Positions 7,807-15,090 of a DNA stretch of 19,858 bases are shown here, piece after piece. A program made the translations under genes and the position numbers. Within the stretch, counting starts at the first letter, position 1; each line of letters begins with the position of its first letter. This DNA is from DASXRC01 sp036506495 (GTDB lineage Bacteria; Actinomycetota; Actinomycetes; Mycobacteriales; Micromonosporaceae): positions 1-19,858 of the forward strand of contig DASXRQ010000210.1 in the NCBI GenBank assembly GCA_036506495.1, read 5' to 3'. Below the pieces are notes generated by a model. It was not told the origin of the DNA, ran no database searches, and saw only the letters and a program-made list of their open reading frames with translations.

Positions 7807-8259
7807 ATGACCGAGGAACCGAAAGATCGTTCCGCCCCGTCCGGCGACACGGTGTCCGCTTCACCACCAGTGATCTCTGTGATGCTGATCGTCCCGGATG
7901 CAGACGCTGCGGTTGCCTGGTACAAGACCGCACTGGGCGCGACAGAGTTGTGGAACCTTGGTGGCGTGGCCGGCCTTGAGATCAGTGGCGCCCCCTTCTT
8001 CCTCCACGAGGTCAATCCCAAGAACCCCACGGAGACCAGTCCCGACCACGCGGGGGTCACGAGCACCCGCATCGAGGTGTTTGCCGAGGACCCAGACACC
8101 TTCATCGAGCGCGCCGTCGGCGCCGGCGCAACCGCCGGAGCGGAAATCGAGGATCACCGCGTGCCCTGGGGGACGCACCGTCAAGGTGGCTTCACGGACC
8201 CGTTCGGTCACAACTGGTCGGTAGGCGATAAGTCGCCCCTGCGCCCGTTTCCAGGCTGA
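7807..8259 (+). CDS. VOC (glyoxalase/bleomycin-resistance) family protein
   Basis: A 150-residue protein. After a polar 20-residue leader come the paired beta-alpha-beta-beta-beta units of the vicinal oxygen chelate fold: ISVMLIVPDADAAVAWYKTA (23-42), then LEISGAPFFLHE (57-68), and in the second unit STRIEVFAEDPDTFIERAVG (86-105) ending with GFTDPFGHNWSVGDK (128-142). The terminal DPFGHxW motif is typical of PhnB/YdeR-like members whose function is generally unknown; some bind or modify antibiotics. ATG 7807 is the start nearest the domain; the frame is open to 7720 but the extra residues look non-coding, and no strong ribosome-binding site marks either start. It is a single gene with non-coding DNA upstream and a decayed methyltransferase downstream. 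Confidence 0.85.
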   Translation: MTEEPKDRSAPSGDTVSASPPVISVMLIVPDADAAVAWYKTALGATELWNLGGVAGLEISGAPFFLHEVNPKNPTETSPDHAGVTSTRIEVFAEDPDTFIERAVGAGATAGAEIEDHRVPWGTHRQGGFTDPFGHNWSVGDKSPLRPFPG

Positions 8260-8345
8260 TCAGGGGCCAGCCTTTCACATGCGCCCGCAGGATCGCGCAT
8301 CGCCTCATCGCGCGGTCGGGCCCCGCTCTGACGCGAAGTGTTCGG

Positions 8346-8549
8346 TCATCGGGTCGCGGTGACCGCGCTGGTGCGTCCCCACGGCCCGCCGTACCAGAAC
8401 CGCCAGCCCAGGTCGCGCACCTGCACCTCGGCCAGACCCAGGCCGGCCAACTGGTCGGCGTACGCCCGCGCGTGGCGGAAATTGGCCAACACCAGCCGGC
8501 CACCCGGGCGCAACAGCCGGGCGGCCTCGCCGACCGCCGTCATCCGGCC
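8346..8549 (-). pseudogene. C-terminal stub of a class I SAM-dependent methyltransferase
   Basis: The minus-strand frame ending at TGA 8346-8348 encodes 67 residues that match the last third of a Streptomyces-type methyltransferase: AVGEAARLLRPGGRLVLANF is the region after strand 4 with the LxPGGRL turn, followed by VQVRDLGWRFWYGGPWGRTS and a normal C-terminus TATR. The SAM-binding glycine loop and the first 100 or more residues are absent; upstream in this frame (8550-8933) the translation has no methyltransferase character. It is therefore a truncated relic, not a working enzyme. The break lies close to a tandem duplication (8720-8777), consistent with a deletion or rearrangement. Confidence 0.7.
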
Positions 8550-8719
8550 CGGCGTGATCGGCGCGGTCCGACGGCGCCTACCCATGGTCGAGGTCGACGC
8601 CACCACGGAGCTGATCGGGCCCCACGGGCCGGTCCGGGTTGTACCGGCTGGGGTGTCGGCGCGCCGCGCTGGGACGTCATCGCGGTGATGACGACCCCAG
8701 CACGGCGGCGGCTCGCGCG

Positions 8720-8777
8720 GCTGCGGAAGCCGGAGCGTCATACGGTGAGCTGCGGAAGCCGGAGCGTCATACGGTGA
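8720..8777. repeat. Perfect 2 x 29-bp tandem repeat at the 3' end of the MerR gene
   Basis: Bases 8720-8748 and 8749-8777 are identical 29-mers (beginning GCTGCGGAAGCC and ending ATACGGTGA). The second copy holds the last codons and stop of the MerR-type gene (stop 8767-8769); the first copy repeats that end outside the gene. Exactly two units with no divergence imply a recent slippage or repair event. Confidence 0.93.
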
Positions 8778-9564
8778 CCTGCGTACGGCGACCGGGATGA
8801 CCCGCTCGGGCGCCCGGCGGTGCTGGTGCGGCACTCGGCCTGCCTCCGGGTGGGGCCGGTCGGCAGTCGAGGTAGGCGTCCAGTGCGGCGGCGCCGGTGA
8901 GCATGGCGCGGCTGCGGGCCGAGAGGCGGGCATGCCAGTCGCGCAGCGTCGACGCGAGCGGTGCGACGCCTCCGGCGGAACGGACTTGGACGATCAGCGG
9001 GGCGATCTGCTCAAGCGGGTAGCCGCCCCGTCTGAGCTGGTGGGCGAGTAGGGCGTCGCGTACGTCGGCTGCGCTGTAGACCCGGTAGCCCGTCTGCGGG
9101 TCGCGGCGCGGTTGGACCAGGCCAGCGCGTTCCCATTTGCGCAGCGTGGCCGCGCGGATGCCGAGCCTTCTGGCCAGGGGGCCGACGAACGTGCCGCCGC
9201 GTTCCTGCGGTATGGGATTGAGGTCGCGAAGCGCGGCTTCGACGGCCTGGATGGTGCGGCGGTCGTCGAGCAGCTGGGCGTGACTTTCGTCGATGAGTCG
9301 AAGCGCGTCCTCGGTGGCGTCCCGGTTGATCGCCTGCATGATTGCCGTGGCCGTCTGGTGGCCGTGTCCGGGCACGAGCGCGAGGAACGCGCGCAGGGCT
9401 TGCGCGTGCCACGGCGTGTAGGTGCGGTAGCCATGCAGGGTGCGTTCGGCGCCCGGAAGGATTCCGGCCGCCTCGTAGTTCCTGATCGCCTGTGTGGACA
9501 GCCCGTGCGCTCGCGCCAGGTCAACCGGCCTGAGCCGTCCACCGTCTTGAAGGTTTCGCGTCAC
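8767..9564 (-). CDS. Double MerR-domain transcriptional regulator (TioE-like)
   Basis: A 265-residue regulator with two MerR helix-turn-helix units. The first is LRPVDLARAHGLSTQAIRNY (11-30) with EAAGILPGAERTLHGYRTYT; the second is FVGPLARRLGIRAATLRKWE (126-145) with RAGLVQPRRDPQTGYRVYSA and an LRRGGYPLEQI wing. This tandem arrangement with a helical linker (75-115) matches actinobacterial proteins named after TioE of the thiocoraline cluster; the symbol is not assigned because only family resemblance is visible. The start is GTG 9562-9564 without a strong ribosome-binding site. The C-terminal 35 residues are Pro/Ala/Arg rich and probably disordered. It is divergent from the esterase gene with 58 bases between starts, so it most likely controls both genes from the shared operator. 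Confidence 0.88.
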   Translation of the reverse strand: MTRNLQDGGRLRPVDLARAHGLSTQAIRNYEAAGILPGAERTLHGYRTYTPWHAQALRAFLALVPGHGHQTATAIMQAINRDATEDALRLIDESHAQLLDDRRTIQAVEAALRDLNPIPQERGGTFVGPLARRLGIRAATLRKWERAGLVQPRRDPQTGYRVYSAADVRDALLAHQLRRGGYPLEQIAPLIVQVRSAGGVAPLASTLRDWHARLSARSRAMLTGAAALDAYLDCRPAPPGGRPSAAPAPPGARAGHPGRRTQVTV

Positions 9565-9593
9565 TGTTCTGCCGATATCGACGAGAAGTTTTC

Positions 9594-9610
9594 ATCGTTG
9601 GTTCAACGAT
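9594..9610. promoter_or_regulatory. Inverted-repeat operator between the MerR and esterase genes
   Basis: ATCGTTG-GTT-CAACGAT is a perfect 7-bp inverted repeat with a 3-base centre in the 58-base gap between divergent start codons. A third related half-site, CCGTTGA, follows at 9612-9618. Its position and symmetry fit a dimeric MerR-type regulator acting on both promoters; binding is inferred. Confidence 0.6.
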
Positions 9611-9622
9611 ACCGTTGAGGGC

Positions 9623-10825
9623 ATGACTGCTGGTATCACAGACGCCGCCCATGTCGTCGACGCTGCTGCCGTCATGGGGTTGGTCCCGGCCCGGCCGCGG
9701 CTGCTCGCCTTGGGCGAGCCCACCCACGGCGAGGACGTTCTCCTCGACCTGCGAAACGATCTCTTCCGGCAACTCGTCGAGCAGGAGCGCTACCGGACGA
9801 TCGCGATCGAGAGTGACTGCATGATGGGCCTGGTCGTGGACGACTACGTCACGTCGGGCACGGGCACCCTCGACGAGGTCATGGAGCGCGGCTTCAGCCA
9901 CGAGTGGGGCGCCTTCGCGGCCAACCGCGAGCTGGTGCGCTGGATGCGCGCGTACAACGACGGCCGGCCCGGGTCACAGCAGCTCCGCTTCGCCGGGTTC
10001 GACGGCCCGCTGGAGATCACCGGCGCGGCGAGCCCGCGGCAGGCCCTCACCGCACTGCACGCCTACCTCACCGCCTGGGCCGACGCCGACCTGCTCCCCT
10101 GCACCGCCGATACGCTCGACCGCCTACTCGGCCCCGACGACCGCTGGACCAATCCCGCCGCGATGATGGACCCGTCCCAGTCCGTGGGGCAGACACCCGA
10201 GGCCAACCAGCTGCGGCTGCTCGCCGACGACCTGGTGGCCCTGCTCGACGCGCAGACGCCACATCTGATCGCGGCGTCCTCGCGGGACGACCGGGACCGG
10301 GCACGCCTGTACGGTCGTACCGCCATCGGGCTGCTGCGGTACCACTTCTGGATGGCCGAGACGGCACCGGGCCGGATGGCGCGGCTGGTGGGCCTGCGGG
10401 ATTCGATGATGGCCGCCAACCTGCTCGCCCTCGCCGAACGGAGCCCGACGCTGGTGAACGCGCACAACGGCCATCTGCAGCGGGACAAGAGCACGATGCG
10501 GATGGGCGACCTGCCGCTGGAATGGTGGAGCGCCGGCGCGATCGTCAGCGCCCACCTGGGCGACGGGTACGCCTTCCTGGCCACCGCCCTCGGCACGATC
10601 CGCCACCATGGCGTGGACGCCCCACCCCCGGACACCATCGAGGGGCTGCTGTACGCGCTGCCGAAGGACCGTTACGTCGTCGACGCCCGCCGACTGGCCA
10701 CCGTCCTCGGCGACGTGACGCCCGCCCCCCGCGTGTCCCCCTGGTTCGGCTACTCCCCATTGGACCCGGCCCACCTGGCCAGCACCGACGGGATCGTGTT
10801 CGTCAAGGACGCCCGGCGGAGCTAG
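9623..10825 (+). CDS. Erythromycin esterase family protein
   Basis: A 400-residue protein of the Ere-like family (PF05139). Family motifs are all present: ALGEPTHGEDVLLDLRN with the candidate catalytic His35, IAIESDC with Glu63, and LVNAHNGHLQRDKS with His281 and His284; in characterised Ere enzymes the equivalent His/Glu residues hydrolyse the macrolactone ester. The family also has members of unknown substrate, so macrolide inactivation is possible but not shown. No signal peptide is visible and the protein should be cytosolic. The start ATG 9623 gives the normal N-terminal length before the first motif; GAGGG lies very close to it (9616-9620), a poor spacing that suggests low translation or a leaderless transcript. 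Divergent pairing with the double-MerR gene implies ligand-dependent induction. Confidence 0.88.
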   Translation: MTAGITDAAHVVDAAAVMGLVPARPRLLALGEPTHGEDVLLDLRNDLFRQLVEQERYRTIAIESDCMMGLVVDDYVTSGTGTLDEVMERGFSHEWGAFAANRELVRWMRAYNDGRPGSQQLRFAGFDGPLEITGAASPRQALTALHAYLTAWADADLLPCTADTLDRLLGPDDRWTNPAAMMDPSQSVGQTPEANQLRLLADDLVALLDAQTPHLIAASSRDDRDRARLYGRTAIGLLRYHFWMAETAPGRMARLVGLRDSMMAANLLALAERSPTLVNAHNGHLQRDKSTMRMGDLPLEWWSAGAIVSAHLGDGYAFLATALGTIRHHGVDAPPPDTIEGLLYALPKDRYVVDARRLATVLGDVTPAPRVSPWFGYSPLDPAHLASTDGIVFVKDARRS

Positions 10826-10922
10826 GCTCCCCCAGCGTTCAGCAACGACTGTCGATGGTGGCGTCCACATCGAGGGCTGGGCTGATGAGGATGCGGTCGG
10901 CGCCCGCCGATCTTTTACCGCG

Positions 10923-11353
10923 GTGATGATTCACAACGGTCGCGCGGCCGGCCATGCTGCCATCAGAGTCGACGGGAGCTCGCCTCGACCTGGGCAATTG
11001 GTGCTGTCTCGGCAAGGTGTCGTCGGCAAGATTTCGTCGGTCGACGGCGGCACCGCTGTTGTTGACAGGGCTGGTTCGGAGGGGTTCCAGGTCGTCGTCG
11101 CTTCTGCAATGTCCCGCGCGCGGTCGTGTGGACCGGTCGCGATGGACTGGCGGTGGAGGCGATGGTGGGCGGTGTCCGTCCGCCTCAGGAGGAGATGCTG
11201 TACGCCTACGACGACGGCCCGGACGGTATCAGCGTGTTCCCCTTCGCGCGGCTGGAACCGGAGGCGGCTGACCAAGGCGCGGCTCGACCGGTTCGGCAGA
11301 TCGCCGAGTGGACCAACGACACCAGGCTCTTTGTCGTGGCGGCCTCGGCGTAG
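10923..11353 (+). pseudogene. Unrecognised, probably frameshifted hypothetical gene
   Basis: Two plus-strand readings look protein-like in sequence. The first starts at GTG 10923 and contains RPGQLVLSRQGVVGKISSVD followed by GGTAVVDRAGSEGFQ, a beta-rich stretch, up to about 11100. The second, in another frame, reads VPRAVVWTGRDGLAVEAMVG and MLYAYDDGPDGISVFPFARL, ending at TAG 11351-11353 after WTNDTRLFVVAASA. A single frameshift near 11100 would join them into a protein of about 140 residues. I do not recognise a family, and the second part alone (GTG 11126) could be an independent 75-residue gene. Convergent with the small ORF at 11434-11658. Confidence 0.3.
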
Positions 11354-11433
11354 ACGTTGCGCGTAGGCGTGTCGGGCGGCCAACCCGCGGTGCTCGCGAC
11401 GCCGGGCGGTTCCGAATCCGGCCCGCTTCATCC

Positions 11434-11658
11434 TCAATGGTCGTCGGCGGCGTCGACCGGCAGGTCTTCGAACCACCACATGCGTATCAGGTAGCGTTCC
11501 GTCCCGGCCCCGCGTGTCTCCATGAATTCCTTCTGTTCGAGGAGTGGTAACGCCTGGGCGGCAGGGGAAAGTTCGCGAACCAGCTGTCGTGCTTGGTCTC
11601 GGCCAGTGTAGAACAAGTTGACCGTGTATCGGCCGGCCGGCCGCGGAAGGTGAGGCAC
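11434..11658 (-). CDS. Small hypothetical protein
   Basis: A 74-residue reading frame starting at GTG 11656-11658 (an in-frame TGA lies 12 bases upstream) and ending at TGA 11434-11436. The composition is protein-like: YTVNLFYTGRDQARQLVREL, then LLEQKEFMETRGAGTERYLI and an acidic end RMWWFEDLPVDAADDH. No family is recognised and no good ribosome-binding site precedes it, so it may be the C-terminal piece of a longer lost gene. It lies in the gap between two convergent regions and is on the same strand as the large glycosidase gene upstream, 53 bases after that gene's stop. Confidence 0.4.
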   Translation of the reverse strand: MPHLPRPAGRYTVNLFYTGRDQARQLVRELSPAAQALPLLEQKEFMETRGAGTERYLIRMWWFEDLPVDAADDH

Positions 11659-11711
11659 TCGAGGGTCTCACCGGGCGAAACACGATCTTGGTACTAGGCG
11701 CCGACTAGCCC

Positions 11712-14135
11712 CTACGCATACACCTCGAGTTCGTAGATGCGTGCCGTGGTGTCGGTGGTCGAGGTCGGCGTGATGACGTTGAGCCGCACGTACCGCCCGT
11801 TGACCGGTGCGGCCAGCGGGTGTGTGGTGGCGTTTGCCGTGTTGCCTCGTGGCGAGGCCACCGTGTGCCAGGTGCCGGCGTCTTTGGACACCAGCAGGTC
11901 GAAGTCGCGGGTGTTCCAACCGGTCGGTTCCCCGCCAGCGCCCGCGTGGTACACGGTGAAGGATCCGATCGTGTACTCCCGGCCCAGATCCACCTGGAGG
12001 AACCTGGTCGATGCGGCCGAGCACCACTTGTCGCTGTTGCCGCCCGAGACGCTACCGTTGACGGCCTTTTCCGGGCCTTCCATGGCATTGCACGACATGC
12101 TGCCGGTGGCGGGCTTGTTCAGCGCCAGGTTCGACCCGGTGCCCGGGCCGCTGGTGGTGATGGCGTCGAGGTTCACGTTGCCGCTGTCACCGGCGTAGAA
12201 CCTGTAGGCCACCGTGTTTCGGCCGGCGTTGAGGCTGAGTGTTTCCGACCTTGTGCTCCAGGTGTCCCAGTCGGGCAGCGCCGGCAGGCTGGTCTGGCGC
12301 ACCCTCACCCCGTTCACAAATACGCTGAGCGTCTTCGCCGAGCCAGTGGCATTGGCGTATCGCAGTGCGACCTTGTACTGCCCCGCGCTCGTGGTATTGA
12401 TTGTGAACTCGGTGGTCGCGCCCTGGTTCCAGTATCCGTCGACGAATTCGGTTCCGGTGTAGCCGGCGTGGTCGTTGTTCGCCTTGGCACCGCCCGTGAG
12501 CACCGCGTTCTCCGCCTGAAGGGTGGTGCTAGGTTCGCCATTGGTCACGGTGATCTCGACGGTGTGGGTCCCGGTCAGTGTGGTCGGGACCGAGTGGTTG
12601 TCGGTTGCCGCGCCGTCGAGTGTGAACGAGCTGATGACATTGCCCGATCCGCGCAACGTGATGTTGAGGGTCGCGTCGCGGTAGCGCACCCCGGACAGCG
12701 TCACATCACCCCAGCCCGACGGGAGCGTGGGTGTGAAGTTGATACCGCCGGTCGTGTACGTCATGCCGAACAGGCCGGAGTAGATCATGCGCAGGAACGC
12801 GGTCGCCGACCACGTTTGATTCTCCACCGAGCCCCAATGTCCGCCGGTCTGCCAGCCTCCGTCCACTTCGCCGGTCTGCGCGTTGTAGATCTCGTAGAAG
12901 CCGTCGCTCGAGTTGGCGAGGCTGGCCAGCGTTGCCACTTCGGTGGCGAACCGGCCCTGGTCACCGGAGTGAGCGGCGGCACTGGCCCAGAAACCCTGCA
13001 CCATCGGCCATACGATTACGTTGTGCCGGCCGGGCTTAGCGTCGCCATAACGGGCGAAATGCGGGTAGACGTCGACGATGCCCTGCGGCTGAACATGGGT
13101 GTTCTGCATTATCGAGCGCGCCTGGTTGCCATCGGCGATGTCGAACAGAATCGCCAACGACAGCCCGGTGCCCTCTTCCGACTGGTCGAGCGTGCCCGAC
13201 AGGCTGTCACCGTTGTGGATGAAATAGCCGTACGTTCCTTTGCTGGCGATCCAGAAGTGTTGGTTGATCTTCGTCTTCAGGGAATCCGCGTTGGCGTTGA
13301 GCGCGGATACCTCGGTGGCGGGCCGGCCGAGCGCGGAAGCCATCTGCGCGGCACCACGATAGGCGGTGTAGTAGAGCGCGTTCGTGCTCAAGGACATCAT
13401 TTTGTCGGTCGTCGGGTAATCACCGACGAACGAGCCTCTGCTGTCGGTGGTGTCCGCCGGCGGTACCGGATACCCGGCGATGCCGTCGTTGAAGAACGAG
13501 GGCCCCTGGAACAGGCCGTACGTGGCGTTGTAGTTCGCGCTCCGGCGTAGGTTGAGAGTGTTGGTTGCCGTCTGGTACGCATCGGTGAGGAAGCTCCGGT
13601 CGCCGGTCACGAGATAGTGGTTCCAGGCCGAGGTCAACCACACCACCTGGTCCCACCATTGATTGTCCTGTTCGACGATCAGTTGCCCGTTCGCCTGCCG
13701 GCGCACCACCGACCACAGCGTATTTCTGGCCACCTCGGGTTCGAGCAGGCTGGCCGCGTTCCACGAGTTCACCGACGCGTCGCGGGCCCACGGCTGCTGG
13801 TAGCCGCCACCGGCGCGGATGAACGTGCCGGGCGGGTCGGTCAGCAGGCCCGTCTGGTTGTACACGTCGGGGTCGTAGCGAACCGTGTTGATGTCGAGCA
13901 GATTTTTCAGCGCCTTGCCGTAGGCCGCACCCAGGGTTGACTGCGGGCCGGCCTTCGCGAAGGTCAGCGTCGGTCGGGTGACCGCCGCCTGGGCCGAGCT
14001 GCCGCCGAACTCCAGCACCGTGGCGCTCACCGCCACCAGCAGCGACACCGTCAGGCACCCGCGTCCGGGGCGACGTCGCGACAGACGCGGCGATTCCTCA
14101 TGGCGCGGTACCGTAGCGCGCGGGTAGGCGATCAT
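11712..14135 (-). CDS. Secreted (alpha/alpha)6-barrel glycoside hydrolase with CBM35-like and CBM32/discoidin modules
   Basis: An 807-residue secreted protein. A basic start with RLSRRRPGRG and a hydrophobic core (27-45) ending SSAQAA gives a signal peptide of about 51 residues. Residues 60-460 form an (alpha/alpha)6 barrel of the GH63/GH37/MGH1-like kind: GGGYQQPWARDASVNSWNAA (109-128), WWDQVVWLTSAWNHYLVTGD (160-179), and GGWQTGGHWGSVENQTWSAT (426-445) carry the conserved acidic and aromatic residues; a beta-domain follows to 530. Residues 539-662 (LQAENAVLTGG to NVNLDAITT) are a CBM35/CBM6-like module and 668-807 (NLALNKPATGS to RIYELEVYA) an F5/8 type C domain. It likely degrades an alpha-linked or plant/fungal oligosaccharide outside the cell; the exact linkage is not readable. 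ATG 14135 has GAGGTG six bases upstream. Single gene. Confidence 0.87.
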   Translation of the reverse strand: MIAYPRATVPRHEESPRLSRRRPGRGCLTVSLLVAVSATVLEFGGSSAQAAVTRPTLTFAKAGPQSTLGAAYGKALKNLLDINTVRYDPDVYNQTGLLTDPPGTFIRAGGGYQQPWARDASVNSWNAASLLEPEVARNTLWSVVRRQANGQLIVEQDNQWWDQVVWLTSAWNHYLVTGDRSFLTDAYQTATNTLNLRRSANYNATYGLFQGPSFFNDGIAGYPVPPADTTDSRGSFVGDYPTTDKMMSLSTNALYYTAYRGAAQMASALGRPATEVSALNANADSLKTKINQHFWIASKGTYGYFIHNGDSLSGTLDQSEEGTGLSLAILFDIADGNQARSIMQNTHVQPQGIVDVYPHFARYGDAKPGRHNVIVWPMVQGFWASAAAHSGDQGRFATEVATLASLANSSDGFYEIYNAQTGEVDGGWQTGGHWGSVENQTWSATAFLRMIYSGLFGMTYTTGGINFTPTLPSGWGDVTLSGVRYRDATLNITLRGSGNVISSFTLDGAATDNHSVPTTLTGTHTVEITVTNGEPSTTLQAENAVLTGGAKANNDHAGYTGTEFVDGYWNQGATTEFTINTTSAGQYKVALRYANATGSAKTLSVFVNGVRVRQTSLPALPDWDTWSTRSETLSLNAGRNTVAYRFYAGDSGNVNLDAITTSGPGTGSNLALNKPATGSMSCNAMEGPEKAVNGSVSGGNSDKWCSAASTRFLQVDLGREYTIGSFTVYHAGAGGEPTGWNTRDFDLLVSKDAGTWHTVASPRGNTANATTHPLAAPVNGRYVRLNVITPTSTTDTTARIYELEVYA

Positions 14136-14137
14136 GC

Positions 14138-14200
14138 GACACCTCGAACTCGTGGATGCGGGTTGCGGTGTTGGTGTTCTTGGCGGGTATGTCCACGTTG
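14138..14200 (-). pseudogene. Tail fragment of a second discoidin (CBM32) module
   Basis: Directly upstream of the glycosidase start, the minus strand encodes NVDIPAKNTNTATRIHEFEV. This parallels the end of the glycosidase's own discoidin domain (LNVITPTSTTDTTARIYELEV) and the usual end of CBM32 domains. Without a start, or the rest of the domain, it is at most a 21-residue relic, perhaps of a tandem paralogue. Short length keeps confidence low. Confidence 0.35.
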
Positions 14201-14231
14201 GATATTGCGTCGCGGGCAGATGTCGCGCCGC

Positions 14232-14666
14232 TTAATCGGTGTCTGTCGATGTGTTTGACATAGTACGGCAGCCCGCGGTGGTGGAGAACAGCGCCCAGTT
14301 TCGCCAGATGCTGTGGGCGAGCTTGTCATCGACGTAGTGCAGCAGCTCGTCGTCCACGTCGTGGTAGAGCTGGTGGTAGGCGCGCATGATCTGCGGTACC
14401 TCTTGGCGGGCCATCGGGGTGAAGGTCTGGCGGCGCCAGACTCGCGAGCGCAGCATGGGGTGCCGGGAGAGCACCTCCCAGCAGCCGTTGCCGCCGACGT
14501 AGAGCAGCCCGAAGGCGGTGTCGTCGTGGTCGTGCAGGTAGCGCAGCAGCTCGATGCACTCCTCGGGCAGCCGTTGGGCCTCGTCGATCACGATCAGCCG
14601 GGCCTGACGGGAAAGTTCGCGCGGCGGCGCGGCGCAGCTGCTGGGCGCTCGCCATTGGGCCGCCAC
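14232..14666 (-). pseudogene. Truncated transposon-type AAA ATPase (TniB/IstB-like), Walker A missing
   Basis: The frame ending at 14232 reads ELSRQARLIVIDEAQRLPEE (Walker B: LIVIDE), then LRYLHDHDDTAFGLLYVGGN, GCWEVLSRHPMLRSRVWRRQ and LAHSIWRNWALFSTTA, which is the C-terminal half of the small AAA ATPases that assist DDE transposases (TniB-like). The P-loop half is absent: upstream of Walker B the matching text LRRAAAR lies in another frame (MASAQQLRRAAAR near 14620-14658), indicating a frameshift, and then homology stops at about 14666 where the oppositely oriented SelB relic begins. The GTG at 14664-14666 is therefore not a real start. It is a dead transposon fragment with no transposase partner in the window. 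Confidence 0.65.
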
Positions 14667-14698
14667 GGCCCGCCTGTCCTGCTCGGCGCGGCGCCGCC

Positions 14699-14966
14699 GT
14701 GCTCATCCCCGCCGACCGGGCCACCGCCCAACCGCCGGGCGCCGCGGTCCGCGCCGGGCTCGTCGTGCAGCTCGCCGGCAACGTGATCCTCCGGTCCGGC
14801 GCGCCGCAGCAGGCCGTGCCGGTCCTGGCCGGGCTGCCGCAGCCGTTCATGGTGAGCGAGGCGCGCCGGGCGCTGGACACCAGTCGCCGGGTGGCGGTGC
14901 CGTTGCTCGAACTGCGCGAGCATGGGCGTCACCCGCCATCTGCCGGACGACCGGCGGATCGTCGCC
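14699..14966 (+). pseudogene. selB: C-terminal relic of SelB (selenocysteine-specific elongation factor)
   Basis: The plus strand encodes VLIPADRATAQPPGAAVRAG, LVVQLAGNVILRSGAP and then GLPQPFMVSEARRALDTSRR with VAVPLLELREHG. The PQPFTxSEARxALxTSRRVAxPLLE pattern is the final winged-helix domain of SelB, which binds the SECIS hairpin. Near 14922 the frame shifts and the natural ending continues as GVTRHLPDDRRIVA. The GTPase domains and the first winged helices are gone, so no elongation factor can be made. The fragment begins abruptly about 30 bases from the transposon ATPase relic on the other strand, suggesting that transposition or deletion removed the rest. Assignment rests on motif recognition only. 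Confidence 0.68.
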
Positions 14967-15007
14967 GACCCCTCCGGCACCGGGCTGAGCGAGAGCCTCT
15001 GGCCGCT

Positions 15008-15025
15008 CGGCTGTCACGGCAGCCG
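15008..15025. promoter_or_regulatory. Inverted repeat upstream of the LAL regulator
   Basis: CGGCTG-TCACGG-CAGCCG is a 6-bp inverted repeat 66 bases before the regulator's start codon. It may be an operator or a remnant terminator of the decayed selB gene. A TACGCT hexamer at 15063-15068 could serve as a -10 element; nothing firmer is visible. Confidence 0.25.
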
Positions 15026-15090
15026 TCTCGGACCGAAGCGTCTCTGGCGCCCACGAATCGCCTACGCTCGTGTGCATGAGGGGAGCGGAC

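Noticed and set aside
11820..13550. A 576-residue plus-strand ORF opposite the glycosidase
   Set aside because: Long antisense frame produced by high GC third positions; the minus strand has a full multi-domain protein with signal peptide.
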